Source: Maricaulis sp048270265
GTDB taxonomy: Bacteria; Pseudomonadota; Alphaproteobacteria; Caulobacterales; Maricaulaceae
Assembly (NCBI RefSeq): GCF_048270265.1
Contig: NZ_JBLWTD010000012.1
Location: 1-64,000 of the forward strand
Direction of reading: 5' to 3'
Length of the DNA: 64,000 bases
A program made the translations under genes and the position numbers. This document shows, piece after piece, positions 1-8,373 of this stretch. The number at the start of each line of letters is the position of its first letter. Within the stretch, counting starts at the first letter, position 1. The notes beneath the pieces were generated by a model. It was not told the origin of the DNA, ran no database searches, and saw only the letters and a list, made by a program, of their open reading frames with translations.

Positions 1-119
1 GCTTCGGCAATCGCGGCTTTGCCGTCGTCGCCCTGTCCGGCGAGCTGAGCCAGGAGGACCGCACCTCGGCCCTGCAGGCAATGCGCGATGGCCGCGCCCG
101 CGGCTGCGTCGCCACCGAT
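1..119 (+). other. Fragment of a DEAD-box RNA helicase C-terminal domain
   Basis: Reading + codons from base 3, the first 39 residues match the second RecA-like domain of DEAD-box helicases of the DbpA/DeaD type: a GFAVVALSGELSQEDRT stretch (the region normally written G..v..lhGdl.q.eR), then LQAMRDGRARGCVATD, which ends in motif V. Motif V should continue as VAARGID, but the match is lost right after VATD. From there the DNA reads as an ABC ATPase gene on the other strand. The fragment has no start or end here and cannot be functional as it stands. It may continue upstream of the window, or be one side of a rearrangement or assembly chimera. Confidence 0.7.
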
Positions 120-392
120 GGCGGCGCGCGCGGCGCGGCTGTCGCGGTCGATATCAATGCCCCAGGTGCGGGCCGTGCCGCTGGTCTTGTTGGTCAGGCC
201 GGCGAAGATATTGATGAAGGTCGACTTGCCGGCACCGTTTGGCCCCAGCAGGCCGAAGAACGAGCCCCGCTTGACCTTCAGGTCGATCCCCTTGAGCGCT
301 TCCTTGTCCGGCGTGCCGCCGCCACCGCGATAGGTCTTGCGCAAATCGATCGCTTCAAGGGCATATTCGGGCAATTTTGATGTGTCGGACAT
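114..392 (-). CDS. ABC transporter ATP-binding protein, N-terminal part only
   Basis: The ATG at 392 opens a protein of the ABC-2 / drug-exporter ATPase class (DrrA-like). A Walker A motif, GPNGAGKST, lies at residues 50-58, preceded by the usual ALKGIDLKVKRGSFFGLLG stretch and followed by FINIFAGLTNKTSG. The match continues to about residue 93 (RAAIG). There the family expects the Q-loop (VVPQ...), but the frame runs on into sequence that belongs to a helicase gene on the opposite strand. The frame has no stop before the window edge, so either the true gene is cut by a rearrangement or the window begins with a chimeric join. It is divergent from the zinc-finger gene at 471. The signature motif and Walker B are absent. 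Confidence 0.7.
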
Positions 393-470
393 GTCGCCTC
401 GGAATTGACGGCCAGCTTGGGAACGCCATAACTAGGCATCCTCCGATCCCCTGTCCATGAGGGCTGATGC

Positions 471-668
471 ATGGCCGACGCCGCAAACACAATTCCACCG
501 TCCGAAATCATCCCGGTCACCGGACACCGTATCGCCTGTGATGGCGGCGGTGGCGCCCTGGGCCATCCGCGGGTTTTCCTGGAAATGGGCCAGGATGATT
601 TCGTCGAATGCCCCTATTGCGACCGCCGCTACGTCAAGGCCGGCTCGGCGCAGGATCCAAAAGCCTGA
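471..668 (+). CDS. CHCC-type zinc-finger protein
   Basis: A 65-residue protein with the zf-CHCC pattern: the metal ligands are the Cys of IACDGG, the His of GHPRV, and the two Cys of ECPYCDRRY. The family is small and widespread in Alphaproteobacteria. It is related to the mitochondrial complex I accessory subunit NDUFS6, and a redox or complex I link is often assumed but not shown for bacterial members. It is expected to be cytoplasmic. It stands alone between a divergent ABC ATPase gene and the downstream transporter gene 48 bases away. The length is typical, and the ATG start is the only one that fits. Confidence 0.85.
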   Translation: MADAANTIPPSEIIPVTGHRIACDGGGGALGHPRVFLEMGQDDFVECPYCDRRYVKAGSAQDPKA

Positions 669-716
669 CCTGACATTGCCGCGTGAGTGAGACGTAATCG
701 TCTGGGGAGGCGCTGC

Positions 717-2252
717 ATGTCCGGAATTTCGAGCCAGAAGACGGGACTGATCACGGGCATCGTGCTCGCGATCGGGCTGCAATTCATTCCCCTGCCCGAA
801 GGCCTCAACCGCGAGGCCTGGCTGCTCGCCTCGCTCGGCCTGTTGATGGCCAGCTGGTGGGCGACCGAGGCGATACCCATCGCCGCCACCGCGCTGATCC
901 CGATCGCCATCTTCCCGCTGCTGGGGATCACCACCACCGGCGCCGCCACCTCGCCCTATGCCAGCCCGATCGTGATGCTGCTGCTGGGCGGTTTCATCGT
1001 CGCCCTGTCGATCGAGAAATGGAATCTCCACACCCGTATCGCGCTGAATATCGTCGCCCGGTTCGGCGGCCATCCGGCCGCCCTGATCGGCGGCTTCATG
1101 CTCGCCTCGGCGCTGCTGTCGATGTGGATCTCCAATACCGCGACGACACTGATGATGATCCCCATCGCCCTGCGCGTGGCGCAAGAGGTCGAGCGCGAGG
1201 GCGTCAGCTCGAAATTCTTCGCCCCGGCCCTGGCGCTCGGCGTCGCCTATGCGGCCTCGATTGGCGGCATGGGCACGCCCGTCGGCACGCCGACCAATCT
1301 CATCGCCATCGGCTATCTGCGCAATGAATTCGGCCATTCGCTCGATTTTGCGACCTGGATGGGGATGGGCCTGCCCGCCGTCCTGCTGCTGATCCCGGTC
1401 GGCTGGTTCGTGCTGACGCGCCTGGCCTTCAATCTCAAGGGCGCCCGGGAAAGCGATGCCGCCGAGAACCTGGTCAGGCGTGAACTGACCGGCCTGGGCA
1501 AGATGACGACCCCGGAAATCCGCGTCGCCACCCTGTTCGGCACTGTCGCCCTGTTATGGATGGGCCGCTCCCTGCCGGCCGAACTTCTGACCTGGATGCC
1601 CTTCTTCTCCGGCGAGGGCTGGCACTGGGGCTGGAACCCGCTGCTCGCCTGGCTCACCGGCACGCTCGGCATTCCCGTCGCGATCCAGATGACCGATACC
1701 CAGATCGCCGTGATGGGCGCCCTGGCCACCTTCCTGATCCCGGCCGGCGACAAGGGCGAGGCGCGCGGCGAAGCGCTGATGAACTGGGACGGGCTGGCCC
1801 GCCTGCCGTGGAATGTCGTGATCCTGTTCGGCGGCGGCCTCTCGCTGGCAGCCGCCCTGTCCTCGACGGGCCTGGCCGGCTGGCTCGGCGCCCAGCTCTC
1901 CTTCGTCTCGGACTGGCCGATCCCGCTGCTGATCCTGGTGATGGTCGCCACCGTCGTCTTCCTGACGGAGCTGACCTCGAATGTCGCCACCACGACCGCC
2001 TTCCTGCCCGTGCTCGGCGTGCTGGCCGTGAGCGCTGGCGTGCCGCCGGAACAACTCGTCCTGCCGGTCGCGATTGCCGCCTCGACCGCCTTTATGCTCC
2101 CCGTCGCAACAGCACCCAACGCCATCGTCTACGCCTCGGGCGCCGTCACCCAGGGCCAGATGATCAAGGCCGGTTTCCGGCTCAACATCGCGGCCATCCT
2201 GATCATCACGGCGATCGGGATTGTGGCGGGGCAGCTGGAGTTCGGGGGTTAG
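717..2252 (+). CDS. SLC13/DASS-family anion:sodium symporter
   Basis: A 511-residue inner-membrane protein with about a dozen hydrophobic segments. Family features include WWATEAIPIAATALIP near residue 45, the ISNTATTLMMIPIAL segment near residue 140 (the SNT motif characteristic of DASS transporters), GTPTNLIAIGY, and a second ELTSNVATTTAFLPV repeat near residue 420. Family members import di- or tricarboxylates or sulfate with sodium; the substrate cannot be read from sequence. A GTG at 687 is in frame, but the ATG at 717 has GGGGAGG six bases upstream, so 717 is preferred. The gene is convergent with the ParD-like gene, and a large palindrome lies between the two. Confidence 0.88.
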   Translation: MSGISSQKTGLITGIVLAIGLQFIPLPEGLNREAWLLASLGLLMASWWATEAIPIAATALIPIAIFPLLGITTTGAATSPYASPIVMLLLGGFIVALSIEKWNLHTRIALNIVARFGGHPAALIGGFMLASALLSMWISNTATTLMMIPIALRVAQEVEREGVSSKFFAPALALGVAYAASIGGMGTPVGTPTNLIAIGYLRNEFGHSLDFATWMGMGLPAVLLLIPVGWFVLTRLAFNLKGARESDAAENLVRRELTGLGKMTTPEIRVATLFGTVALLWMGRSLPAELLTWMPFFSGEGWHWGWNPLLAWLTGTLGIPVAIQMTDTQIAVMGALATFLIPAGDKGEARGEALMNWDGLARLPWNVVILFGGGLSLAAALSSTGLAGWLGAQLSFVSDWPIPLLILVMVATVVFLTELTSNVATTTAFLPVLGVLAVSAGVPPEQLVLPVAIAASTAFMLPVATAPNAIVYASGAVTQGQMIKAGFRLNIAAILIITAIGIVAGQLEFGG

Positions 2253-2292
2253 TCCGGGGTCGACCGCGAGTTACCACCCACACAGAGAAAAC

Positions 2293-2427
2293 CCTTGTCA
2301 TCCCTGACGGATGCCCCGCGAATGCGGGGCGCAGATCAGGGACCTACCCGTGGCTCCAGCTGGAATGGCGGGTAGGTCCCGGCTCTGCGCCCGGCTCAAG
2401 GCCGGGCATTCGGCCGGGATGACAAGG
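2293..2427. repeat. Large imperfect palindromic repeat (REP/MITE-like)
   Basis: Two arms of about 58 bases (2293-2350 and 2368-2427) are inverted copies of one another around a 17-base centre. The ends are CCTTGTCATCCC and GGGATGACAAGG, and the inner ends are GGGACCTACCCG and CGGGTAGGTCCC. Each arm also holds its own small GC hairpin (GCCCCGCGAATGCGGGGC in the left arm, GCCCGGCTCAAGGCCGGGC in the right). It lies between two convergent genes and could act as a bidirectional terminator. Its form resembles intergenic palindromes that begin GTCATCCC in many alphaproteobacterial genomes. No second copy was noticed in this window. Confidence 0.85.
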
Positions 2428-2434
2428 TGTGGGT

Positions 2435-2707
2435 TTAGTCGGGGGAATGCTGATCCCCGGCAATCTCCCGCACATGCGCCTTGAGATGCGCGCGCACCTC
2501 CTCGACAGGTATCCCCGGCCCACTCTCTGACCCCAGCCGCACGGCCTCGCGCAACTCCTCCAGCTCGGAGAGAAATTTCGCCTCTCTTTCCTCGACCATG
2601 CGCAACCCGTCGCGCAGGATTTCGCTCTTGGAATTATAGCGCCCCGACTTGATCAACTCGGTCATCAACGCCTCGAAACGCGGACCAAGGGCATAGCTGC
2701 TGGGCAT
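2435..2707 (-). CDS. ParD-like ribbon-helix-helix antitoxin, no toxin partner
   Basis: A 90-residue protein of the ParD/CopG class. The N-terminal part (SYALGPRFEALMTELIKSGRY, then SKSEILRDGLRMVEERE at about residues 25-43) is the RHH DNA-binding dimer unit; the C-terminal half, rich in Glu and Arg, would be the toxin-binding tail. In parDE operons the ParE toxin follows directly. Here the next 180 bases hold only a palindromic repeat and then a convergent transporter gene, so the antitoxin is orphan. A perfect inverted repeat lies 29 bases upstream of the start (2736-2748), in the position of an autoregulatory operator. It could regulate itself, counter a ParE encoded elsewhere, or be a remnant. 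Confidence 0.8.
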   Translation of the reverse strand: MPSSYALGPRFEALMTELIKSGRYNSKSEILRDGLRMVEEREAKFLSELEELREAVRLGSESGPGIPVEEVRAHLKAHVREIAGDQHSPD

Positions 2708-2735
2708 GGCGGATTCTCCATCGCTGTGGCGGATA

Positions 2736-2748
2736 GATAATTATTATC
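2736..2748 (-). promoter_or_regulatory. Inverted repeat upstream of parD-like gene, candidate operator
   Basis: GATAAT-T-ATTATC is a perfect 6+1+6 inverted repeat in an AT-rich island within GC-rich DNA. It overlaps the last bases of the upstream gene and ends 28 bases before the parD-like ATG. RHH antitoxins commonly bind short inverted repeats at their own promoter, so an autoregulatory role is inferred. It could also simply be a -10 region. Confidence 0.45.
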
Positions 2749-3958
2749 ACAAATCATCTCCAAGCTGAACGGCCGCGCCAGCGGCGAAGCACGCCAGTGG
2801 CTCGGGCCGCGGTGAGAGCTCGTCCGGCAGGGCCCAGTGGAATTCAAAACTCTCATCCTGCAACAGAGTCACCCAGGCCTCGTCCCGGGCGGCGCAAATC
2901 TCGTCGGCGAGGCTGGTCTGTCCCAGCAGCGATGCATAGACGCAGCCATCGCGCGCACCGAGATAGCGGTGCATCGCCGATGCGGACGGATCGGCCGGCC
3001 AGGCTTCACCCTGTGCCCGCGATAGCTGGATCAATTCGGCGATATCATCACAACGGCCCGCATCGTCCAGCTCGGACCAGAGCTCGCGCCACGACATGGA
3101 TTGCCCCCATACCGGATGGGACATGGCCGACTGACCGTCACGATACCAGGCCACCACGCTATCAAGTGCCGCATTGGCCGCGCTCGCATCACCGCGCTGT
3201 TTGGCAAGCCGATAATCCAGCAAGTTCAGCTGCATCTGTGACCAGCCGCTCCTGTCACGCTGGGGCCATTCGGGATGGCGCGCCCGTTCAAGCACCTCGG
3301 AGGCGCGGTCAGGTTCGCCCGCGCTGATCATGATATGAGCGACCATGATGCGCATCGCATTGATGCTGAATTCGGTCTGTTCCGTGATGTCCGCAAACTG
3401 CGCGAGCCAGATGCCTCCGCCCCGAAACGAGGCGTCGTGAAAGGCGGGGCTCTCATAGCGTGCCAGGGCCTCCTCGGCGATCGGCAGGGCAGCCTCCGCG
3501 CCGCCCAGACGCTCCGCCGCCTGCATCGCCGTGACCCACGCCTCATCTTGCGCATTGAAGGCGAAGCTGTTGCCGAGCGGGTCCAGCCTGGCCAGCTGCA
3601 AGAATTGGTCGCGGGCGCGAGCATACTCGCCCTCGGCAAACAGCAGCCAGCCGCGTTCTATCCCGTTGGAGACTCGCTGAGCGCTATTGGTGGCGGGCAG
3701 AAACCGGGTCACAAACAGGCAACGCCCGGCCCGTGCGCGCCGCTCCGCACCGCCGCGACCCCGATAGCCAAAATCTCCGGCAATATCGGACCTGATGTCT
3801 CCTGCGCAGCGTGTGCTGATGCCGTAGGCCAGGCTGACGGGGTGGGTGCCGACAAGCCAGCGTGCGGTCGATTCCGCCTTGTAACGTTCGGGAATGGCGT
3901 AGGCCGCAATCAGCCAGACGGCCAGCAAGACCAGGATCACGCGTCCGACATGCTTCAT
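2747..3958 (-). CDS. Membrane-anchored protein with TPR-like helical repeats, unknown function
   Basis: A 403-residue protein with an N-terminal hydrophobic segment (HVGRVILVLLAVWLIAAYAI, residues 3-22) acting as a signal anchor. The rest is Ala/Leu/Arg-rich helical sequence with TPR-like pairs (GWLLFAEGEYARARDQFLQL near residue 105; AGEPDRASEVLERA near residue 222), probably periplasmic. The frame is open further upstream, but the ATG at 3958 has CTGGAGGTGG a few bases before it and starts directly at the membrane segment. No catalytic motif was recognised. It may scaffold an envelope complex. It is followed by the parD-like gene on the same strand and divergent from polA. Confidence 0.6.
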   Translation of the reverse strand: MKHVGRVILVLLAVWLIAAYAIPERYKAESTARWLVGTHPVSLAYGISTRCAGDIRSDIAGDFGYRGRGGAERRARAGRCLFVTRFLPATNSAQRVSNGIERGWLLFAEGEYARARDQFLQLARLDPLGNSFAFNAQDEAWVTAMQAAERLGGAEAALPIAEEALARYESPAFHDASFRGGGIWLAQFADITEQTEFSINAMRIMVAHIMISAGEPDRASEVLERARHPEWPQRDRSGWSQMQLNLLDYRLAKQRGDASAANAALDSVVAWYRDGQSAMSHPVWGQSMSWRELWSELDDAGRCDDIAELIQLSRAQGEAWPADPSASAMHRYLGARDGCVYASLLGQTSLADEICAARDEAWVTLLQDESFEFHWALPDELSPRPEPLACFAAGAAVQLGDDL

Positions 3959-4098
3959 TGGCCACCTCCAGATTGTCACACTCCCAGTTTGCACGCGTCT
4001 GCGCAGAAAGTCAGCACTCCGTCCCGCCGCAACTCCCCCATGACCTGCGCGCCGCAGCGCGCTAGTCTGCGCCAAACCGAAATCCCGAGGATTCTCCC

Positions 4099-6885
4099 AT
4101 GGCCGTTCACAGACCCGTCGATGCCTCCAGCCATGTCTATCTGATCGACGGATCGGGCTATATTTTCCGTGCCTATCATGCCCTGCCGCCGCTGACCCGG
4201 TCCGACGGGACGCCGGTCGGGGCGGTGCAGGGCTTTTGCAACATGTTGTGGAAGCTGCTGGAAGACATCAATCACGGCGAGAAACCGACCCATATGGCGG
4301 TGATTTTCGATTATTCCGGCAAGACCTTCCGCAATGATCTCTACCCGCTCTACAAGGCCCACCGCCCACCGGCGCCGGAGGATCTGGTGCCGCAATTCGC
4401 GCTGATCCGCGAAGCGACGCGCGCCTTCGGGGCGCCTTGCGTCGAGGTCGAGAATTACGAGGCCGATGATCTCATCGCCACCTATGCCCGCCAGGCCGAG
4501 GCCAAGGGTGCGCGGGTCTCGATTGTCTCCTCGGACAAGGATCTGATGCAGCTGGTGTCCGACAAGATCACCCTGCTCGACACCATGAAGAACAAGCGCA
4601 TCGATGCCGACGGCGTGTTCGAGAAATTCGGTGTCGGACCCGACCGGGTGATCGATGTCCAGGCCCTGGCCGGCGACAGTGCCGACAATGTGCCCGGCGT
4701 GCCCGGCATCGGCGTCAAGACGGCGGCGCTCTTGATCAATGAATATGGCGATCTCGACACGCTGCTCGAGCGCGCCGGCGAGATCAAGCAGAATGCCCGC
4801 CGCGAAAAGCTCATCGCCCACGCCGATGATGCCCGCATGTCGCGCCAGCTGGTCACCCTCGATTGCGACAGCCCGCTCAATGCCCAGCTCGATGAATTCG
4901 GCATCACCGATCCCGACGCCGAGCCGCTGGTCACCTTCCTCAAAAAAATGGAATTCCGCACCTTTACCCGCAAGGTCGAGGAAACCCTGGGCGGGCCCGC
5001 CGCCGACGAGACCGGCTCGGCAACAGCGCCGATCGACCGTTCACAATACGAGTGCGTCACCACCATGGCGCAGCTTGAGGACTGGATTGAGCGCTGCTAC
5101 ACCGCCGGCGTCATCGCGGTTGATACCGAAACCGATGCGCTCTCCTCCAATGCCGCCGGCCTGGTCGGCATCTCGATGGCCACAGCGCCCGGCAAGGCCT
5201 GCTATATCCCGCTCGCCCATATCGATCCGGCGGCGACCGGCGATATGTTCGACACTGGCAAGGCGCCGGAGCAATTGCCGATGGATGCGGCGCTCGCGGC
5301 GCTCAAGCCGCTGTTTGAGTCCCCGGCCGTGCTCAAGATCGGCCAGAATTTCAAATATGATCTCGGCGTGCTGACCCGCTATGGCATCGATGTCGCGCCG
5401 ATCGACGACACCATGCTGATCTCCTATGTGATGGATGCCGGCCTGCACGGCCATGGCATGGACGCGCTCGCCGAACTGCATCTCGGCCACACCTGCGTCC
5501 CCTTCAAGGAAGTGTGCGGCTCCGGCAAGAACCAGATCAGCTTCGACAAGGTGCCGCTCGACAAGGCGACGGAATATGCCGCCGAAGACGCCGATGTGAC
5601 CCTGCGCCTGTGGGAGATCCTCAAGCCCGCCATGGTCGCCAAGCACAAGGCCACCGTCTACGAAACCCTCGAACGGCCGATGCCGGCCGTGCTCTCCGCG
5701 ATGGAAAATTGCGGCATCAAGGTCGATCCCGACCAGCTCAAGCGCCTGTCCTCGGAATTCGCCCAGAAAATGGCCGGCGCCGAGGCCGCGGCGCATGAAG
5801 CGGCGGGCCGCACATTCAATGTCGCCAGCCCCAAGCAATTGGGCGAGATCCTGTTTGACGAAATGGGCCTGCCCGGCGGCAAGAAGACCAAGACCGGTGC
5901 CTGGTCGACCGATGCCGCCATGCTCGACGATCTCGCCGCCGAGGGCCATGCCCTGCCGGTGGCGCTGCTGGAATACCGCCAGTTCGCCAAGCTGAAATCG
6001 ACCTATGCCGACGCGCTGTTCGCCGCGATCAATCCCAGGACCGGCCGGGTGCACACCTCCTTCTCGCTGGCCGCGACGACGACGGGCCGTCTTTCCTCCA
6101 ACGAGCCCAATCTGCAAAATATCCCGATCCGCACCGAAGAAGGCCGCCGCATCCGCGAGGTTTTCATCGCCGAGCCGGGCAATGTCCTGGTCGCCGCCGA
6201 TTACTCCCAGATCGAGCTGCGCCTGCTGGCCGAAATCGCCAATGTCGAGACCCTGAAAGACGCCTTCCGCCACGGTGCCGATATCCACGCCATGACGGCC
6301 TCGGAAGTGTTCGGTGTGCCGATCGAGGGCATGGACCCGATGGTGCGACGCAAGGCCAAGGCGATCAATTTCGGCGTCATCTACGGCATTTCCGCCTTCG
6401 GCCTCGCCAAGCAGATCGATGTCAGCCGCGAGGAGGCGAAGAATTTCATCAACGCCTATTTCGAGAAATTCCCCGGCATCATGGCCTATATGGACAAGAT
6501 GAAGGACGAGGTGAAAGCGAAGGGCTATGTCGAAACCATTTTCGGCCGCCGCTGCCACTTCCCCGGCATTGCCGACAAGAACCCCAATATGCGCCAGTTC
6601 GCCGAGCGCCAGGCCATCAACGCCCCGCTACAGGGCGCCGCCGCCGACATCATCCGCCGCGCCATGATCCGCATGCCCGACGCTATTCAGCGCGCCAAAC
6701 TCGACGCCCGCATGCTGCTCCAGGTCCACGACGAACTCATCTTCGAAGTGCCTGAAGGACAGGCCGATGACATGATTGCGCTGTCGAAGAAGGTAATGAG
6801 CGAGGCCTGCCGACCGGCGCTGGAGCTTAGCGTGCCGCTGGATGTGGATGCGAATGCGGGGAAGACGTGGGGTGAGGCGCACTAG
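4099..6885 (+). CDS. polA: DNA polymerase I
   Basis: A 928-residue enzyme that fills gaps and removes RNA primers during Okazaki fragment processing and repair. All three domains are visible. The N-terminal 5'-3' exonuclease covers about residues 1-290 (YLIDGSGYIFRAYHA, VIFDYSGKTFRND, SSDKDLMQL, GDSADNVPGVPGIGVKTA). The 3'-5' proofreading domain keeps its DxE motif (AVDTETDAL near residue 342). The polymerase domain carries motif A (AADYSQIELR near residue 700), the O-helix motif B (RRKAKAINFGVIYG near residue 750) and motif C (QVHDELIFE near residue 877). The length is normal. The ATG has GAGGA a few bases upstream. Confidence 0.98.
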   Translation: MAVHRPVDASSHVYLIDGSGYIFRAYHALPPLTRSDGTPVGAVQGFCNMLWKLLEDINHGEKPTHMAVIFDYSGKTFRNDLYPLYKAHRPPAPEDLVPQFALIREATRAFGAPCVEVENYEADDLIATYARQAEAKGARVSIVSSDKDLMQLVSDKITLLDTMKNKRIDADGVFEKFGVGPDRVIDVQALAGDSADNVPGVPGIGVKTAALLINEYGDLDTLLERAGEIKQNARREKLIAHADDARMSRQLVTLDCDSPLNAQLDEFGITDPDAEPLVTFLKKMEFRTFTRKVEETLGGPAADETGSATAPIDRSQYECVTTMAQLEDWIERCYTAGVIAVDTETDALSSNAAGLVGISMATAPGKACYIPLAHIDPAATGDMFDTGKAPEQLPMDAALAALKPLFESPAVLKIGQNFKYDLGVLTRYGIDVAPIDDTMLISYVMDAGLHGHGMDALAELHLGHTCVPFKEVCGSGKNQISFDKVPLDKATEYAAEDADVTLRLWEILKPAMVAKHKATVYETLERPMPAVLSAMENCGIKVDPDQLKRLSSEFAQKMAGAEAAAHEAAGRTFNVASPKQLGEILFDEMGLPGGKKTKTGAWSTDAAMLDDLAAEGHALPVALLEYRQFAKLKSTYADALFAAINPRTGRVHTSFSLAATTTGRLSSNEPNLQNIPIRTEEGRRIREVFIAEPGNVLVAADYSQIELRLLAEIANVETLKDAFRHGADIHAMTASEVFGVPIEGMDPMVRRKAKAINFGVIYGISAFGLAKQIDVSREEAKNFINAYFEKFPGIMAYMDKMKDEVKAKGYVETIFGRRCHFPGIADKNPNMRQFAERQAINAPLQGAAADIIRRAMIRMPDAIQRAKLDARMLLQVHDELIFEVPEGQADDMIALSKKVMSEACRPALELSVPLDVDANAGKTWGEAH

Positions 6886-7089
6886 GGCATACCCCTGGTC
6901 TTCTTCTTTCGCGAATCGGTGCGAATCCTGGTTCGAGGCGGCTCGATTCTTGACGCTGGTCGCGTCCTATGAGCGGCACCACGTTGCTGAGCAGTGTTTC
7001 GAGTTCTGCGGGCAGTTTCTCTGAAGGTAGTGAATTTCTTTGATGTCCCCCCTCGAACCAACATCCGGGTTATGGACATTAGTAGAACA

Positions 7090-7118
7090 TTGACACTGTT
7101 ATGGCTGCGGGTTATATA
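7090..7118 (+). promoter_or_regulatory. Sigma70-type promoter of the TIR-like gene
   Basis: TTGACA (7090-7095), a 17-base spacer and TATATA (7113-7118) form a near-perfect housekeeping promoter. It is followed by AGGAG at 7131-7135 and the ATG at 7142, giving a leader of roughly 20 bases. The surrounding DNA is clearly more AT-rich than the host average. The stretch between polA and this promoter (6886-7089) shows no gene. Confidence 0.75.
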
Positions 7119-7141
7119 AGCGGCAATCTTAGGAGATTTCT

Positions 7142-8206
7142 ATGGCGCTTCCGATTCGCACCACCATCGAAGATGTCGAGACCGTTTGCCGGTATTTGGC
7201 CACCAAACCTACTGGAGCGACCATCGCGGAAGCGAAGTCGGTCCTGGACCCGAAAACGCTTGATGCGCGAAAGCTCAACGCACTTCGCTACTGGGGCCTC
7301 ATCGAGGACAACGGGGACAAGTATAAATTGACACAACGCGGACGAGACTGCGTCCGAGAGAAGTCTGCCCACCTCGCACAAGCGCTGAGACAGGCCGTTC
7401 AAGGGATAAGGCCATATCGGGCAATCGTGGAGCGCGCCGTTCATCGCGGCGAGAGCACTCTCACAGCAACCGAGGTTGCGGCGCACTGGCATGAACACTT
7501 CAAGAGTGACGCATCTGAAAGCGATAAGATACTGAACGATCAAGCGATATGCTTTTTTCACATCGCTCAGGCCGCAGATTTGGGGGCCCTAATAGTTGGG
7601 CGTAAAGGAAACCCCACACGCTTCGAGTTTCATCCTGAGAATGCGGCCAGTTTGGATGAGGCTGTCTCCTCTGAAAATTACGACCCCTGCGATCTTGACG
7701 ACGCAGACGAACAATCTGGGCTGGACGAGATCGACGAGCGGCCACAGGACGAACTCACTTCCGTCAAAGCGCGCGAAGAGCAAGGTGTTCGGAGGGTGTT
7801 TCTAACCCATGGCAAAAACCAAAAGATTCTGAATCAGGTCAAAGAACTCGTGGCTTATGGAAAATTTGACCCTGTCGTCGCTCAGGAACATGAATCCCTG
7901 GCAAAGCCTGTCCCGGAAAAGGTTTTGGGGGACATGAGAAGCTGCCAAGCAGCGGTGATCCATGTCAGTGCGGAAGGGATGCTTCTTGAGCCAGACGGCC
8001 AGACTTCACCGTGCATCAATCCGAATGTTCTGATCGAAATTGGGGCTGCGATGGCACTCTACGGAAAGAATTTTATCCTGCTTGTGGAGGAAGGCATATC
8101 ACTTCCGTCAAATTTGCAGGGCCTCTATGAGTGCAGATACTCGGGTGATGAACTGACGCACAGCGCAATTATGAAATTGCTGAAAGCCTTCAACGACTTT
8201 AGGTGA
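7142..8206 (+). CDS. Winged-helix protein with C-terminal TIR-like domain, candidate NADase defence effector
   Basis: A 354-residue soluble protein. Residues 1-70 look like a winged helix (LNALRYWGLIEDNGDKYKLT is a typical recognition helix plus wing). Residues 80-165 resemble the DUF5343-type domain often found beside it (SDKILNDQAICFFHIAQAAD). An acidic linker (about 170-215) leads to a TIR-like domain at 217-354 of the predicted nucleotide-binding (PF10137/CAP12) type: RRVFLTHGKNQ strand, a first helix, then NPNVLIEIGAAMALYGK, whose Glu299 matches the catalytic Glu of NAD-cleaving relatives, and FILLVEEG. Such domains act as effectors in several antiphage systems. Base composition is lower in GC than its neighbours and it has its own strong promoter, suggesting acquisition. 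No partner gene is adjacent. NADase activity and a defence role are inferences. Confidence 0.75.
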   Translation: MALPIRTTIEDVETVCRYLATKPTGATIAEAKSVLDPKTLDARKLNALRYWGLIEDNGDKYKLTQRGRDCVREKSAHLAQALRQAVQGIRPYRAIVERAVHRGESTLTATEVAAHWHEHFKSDASESDKILNDQAICFFHIAQAADLGALIVGRKGNPTRFEFHPENAASLDEAVSSENYDPCDLDDADEQSGLDEIDERPQDELTSVKAREEQGVRRVFLTHGKNQKILNQVKELVAYGKFDPVVAQEHESLAKPVPEKVLGDMRSCQAAVIHVSAEGMLLEPDGQTSPCINPNVLIEIGAAMALYGKNFILLVEEGISLPSNLQGLYECRYSGDELTHSAIMKLLKAFNDFR

Positions 8207-8373
8207 TGTCACGCCCGCGCATATCGTTCTTGATGCGGGGTGGACACACTGCTTGCCCCCCCCCCACGAACTGGCCATTGGTCCCACCCGGGACGCCACC
8301 CCAAACCATCCCGCTATCGCCGTCGCACACTCGCGCCTAAACCGCCCCGATCATCAGCGCGGGGACACGCCAC

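Noticed and set aside
432..1337. 301-residue minus-strand open frame opposite the transporter gene
   Set aside because: Low-complexity Arg/Gly/Asp-rich shadow of the real + strand gene; typical of GC-rich DNA.
6900..6960. tRNA-like stretch with GGTTCGA downstream of polA, possible tRNA remnant or attachment site near the TIR-like gene
   Set aside because: No acceptor stem, anticodon arm or CCA end could be folded; the motif alone is not enough.
8256..8265. Run of ten C upstream of the CPBP gene, possible phase-variable tract
   Set aside because: It lies outside any gene and about 110 bases before the ATG, with no promoter spacing it would change; more likely a sequence artefact or chance.
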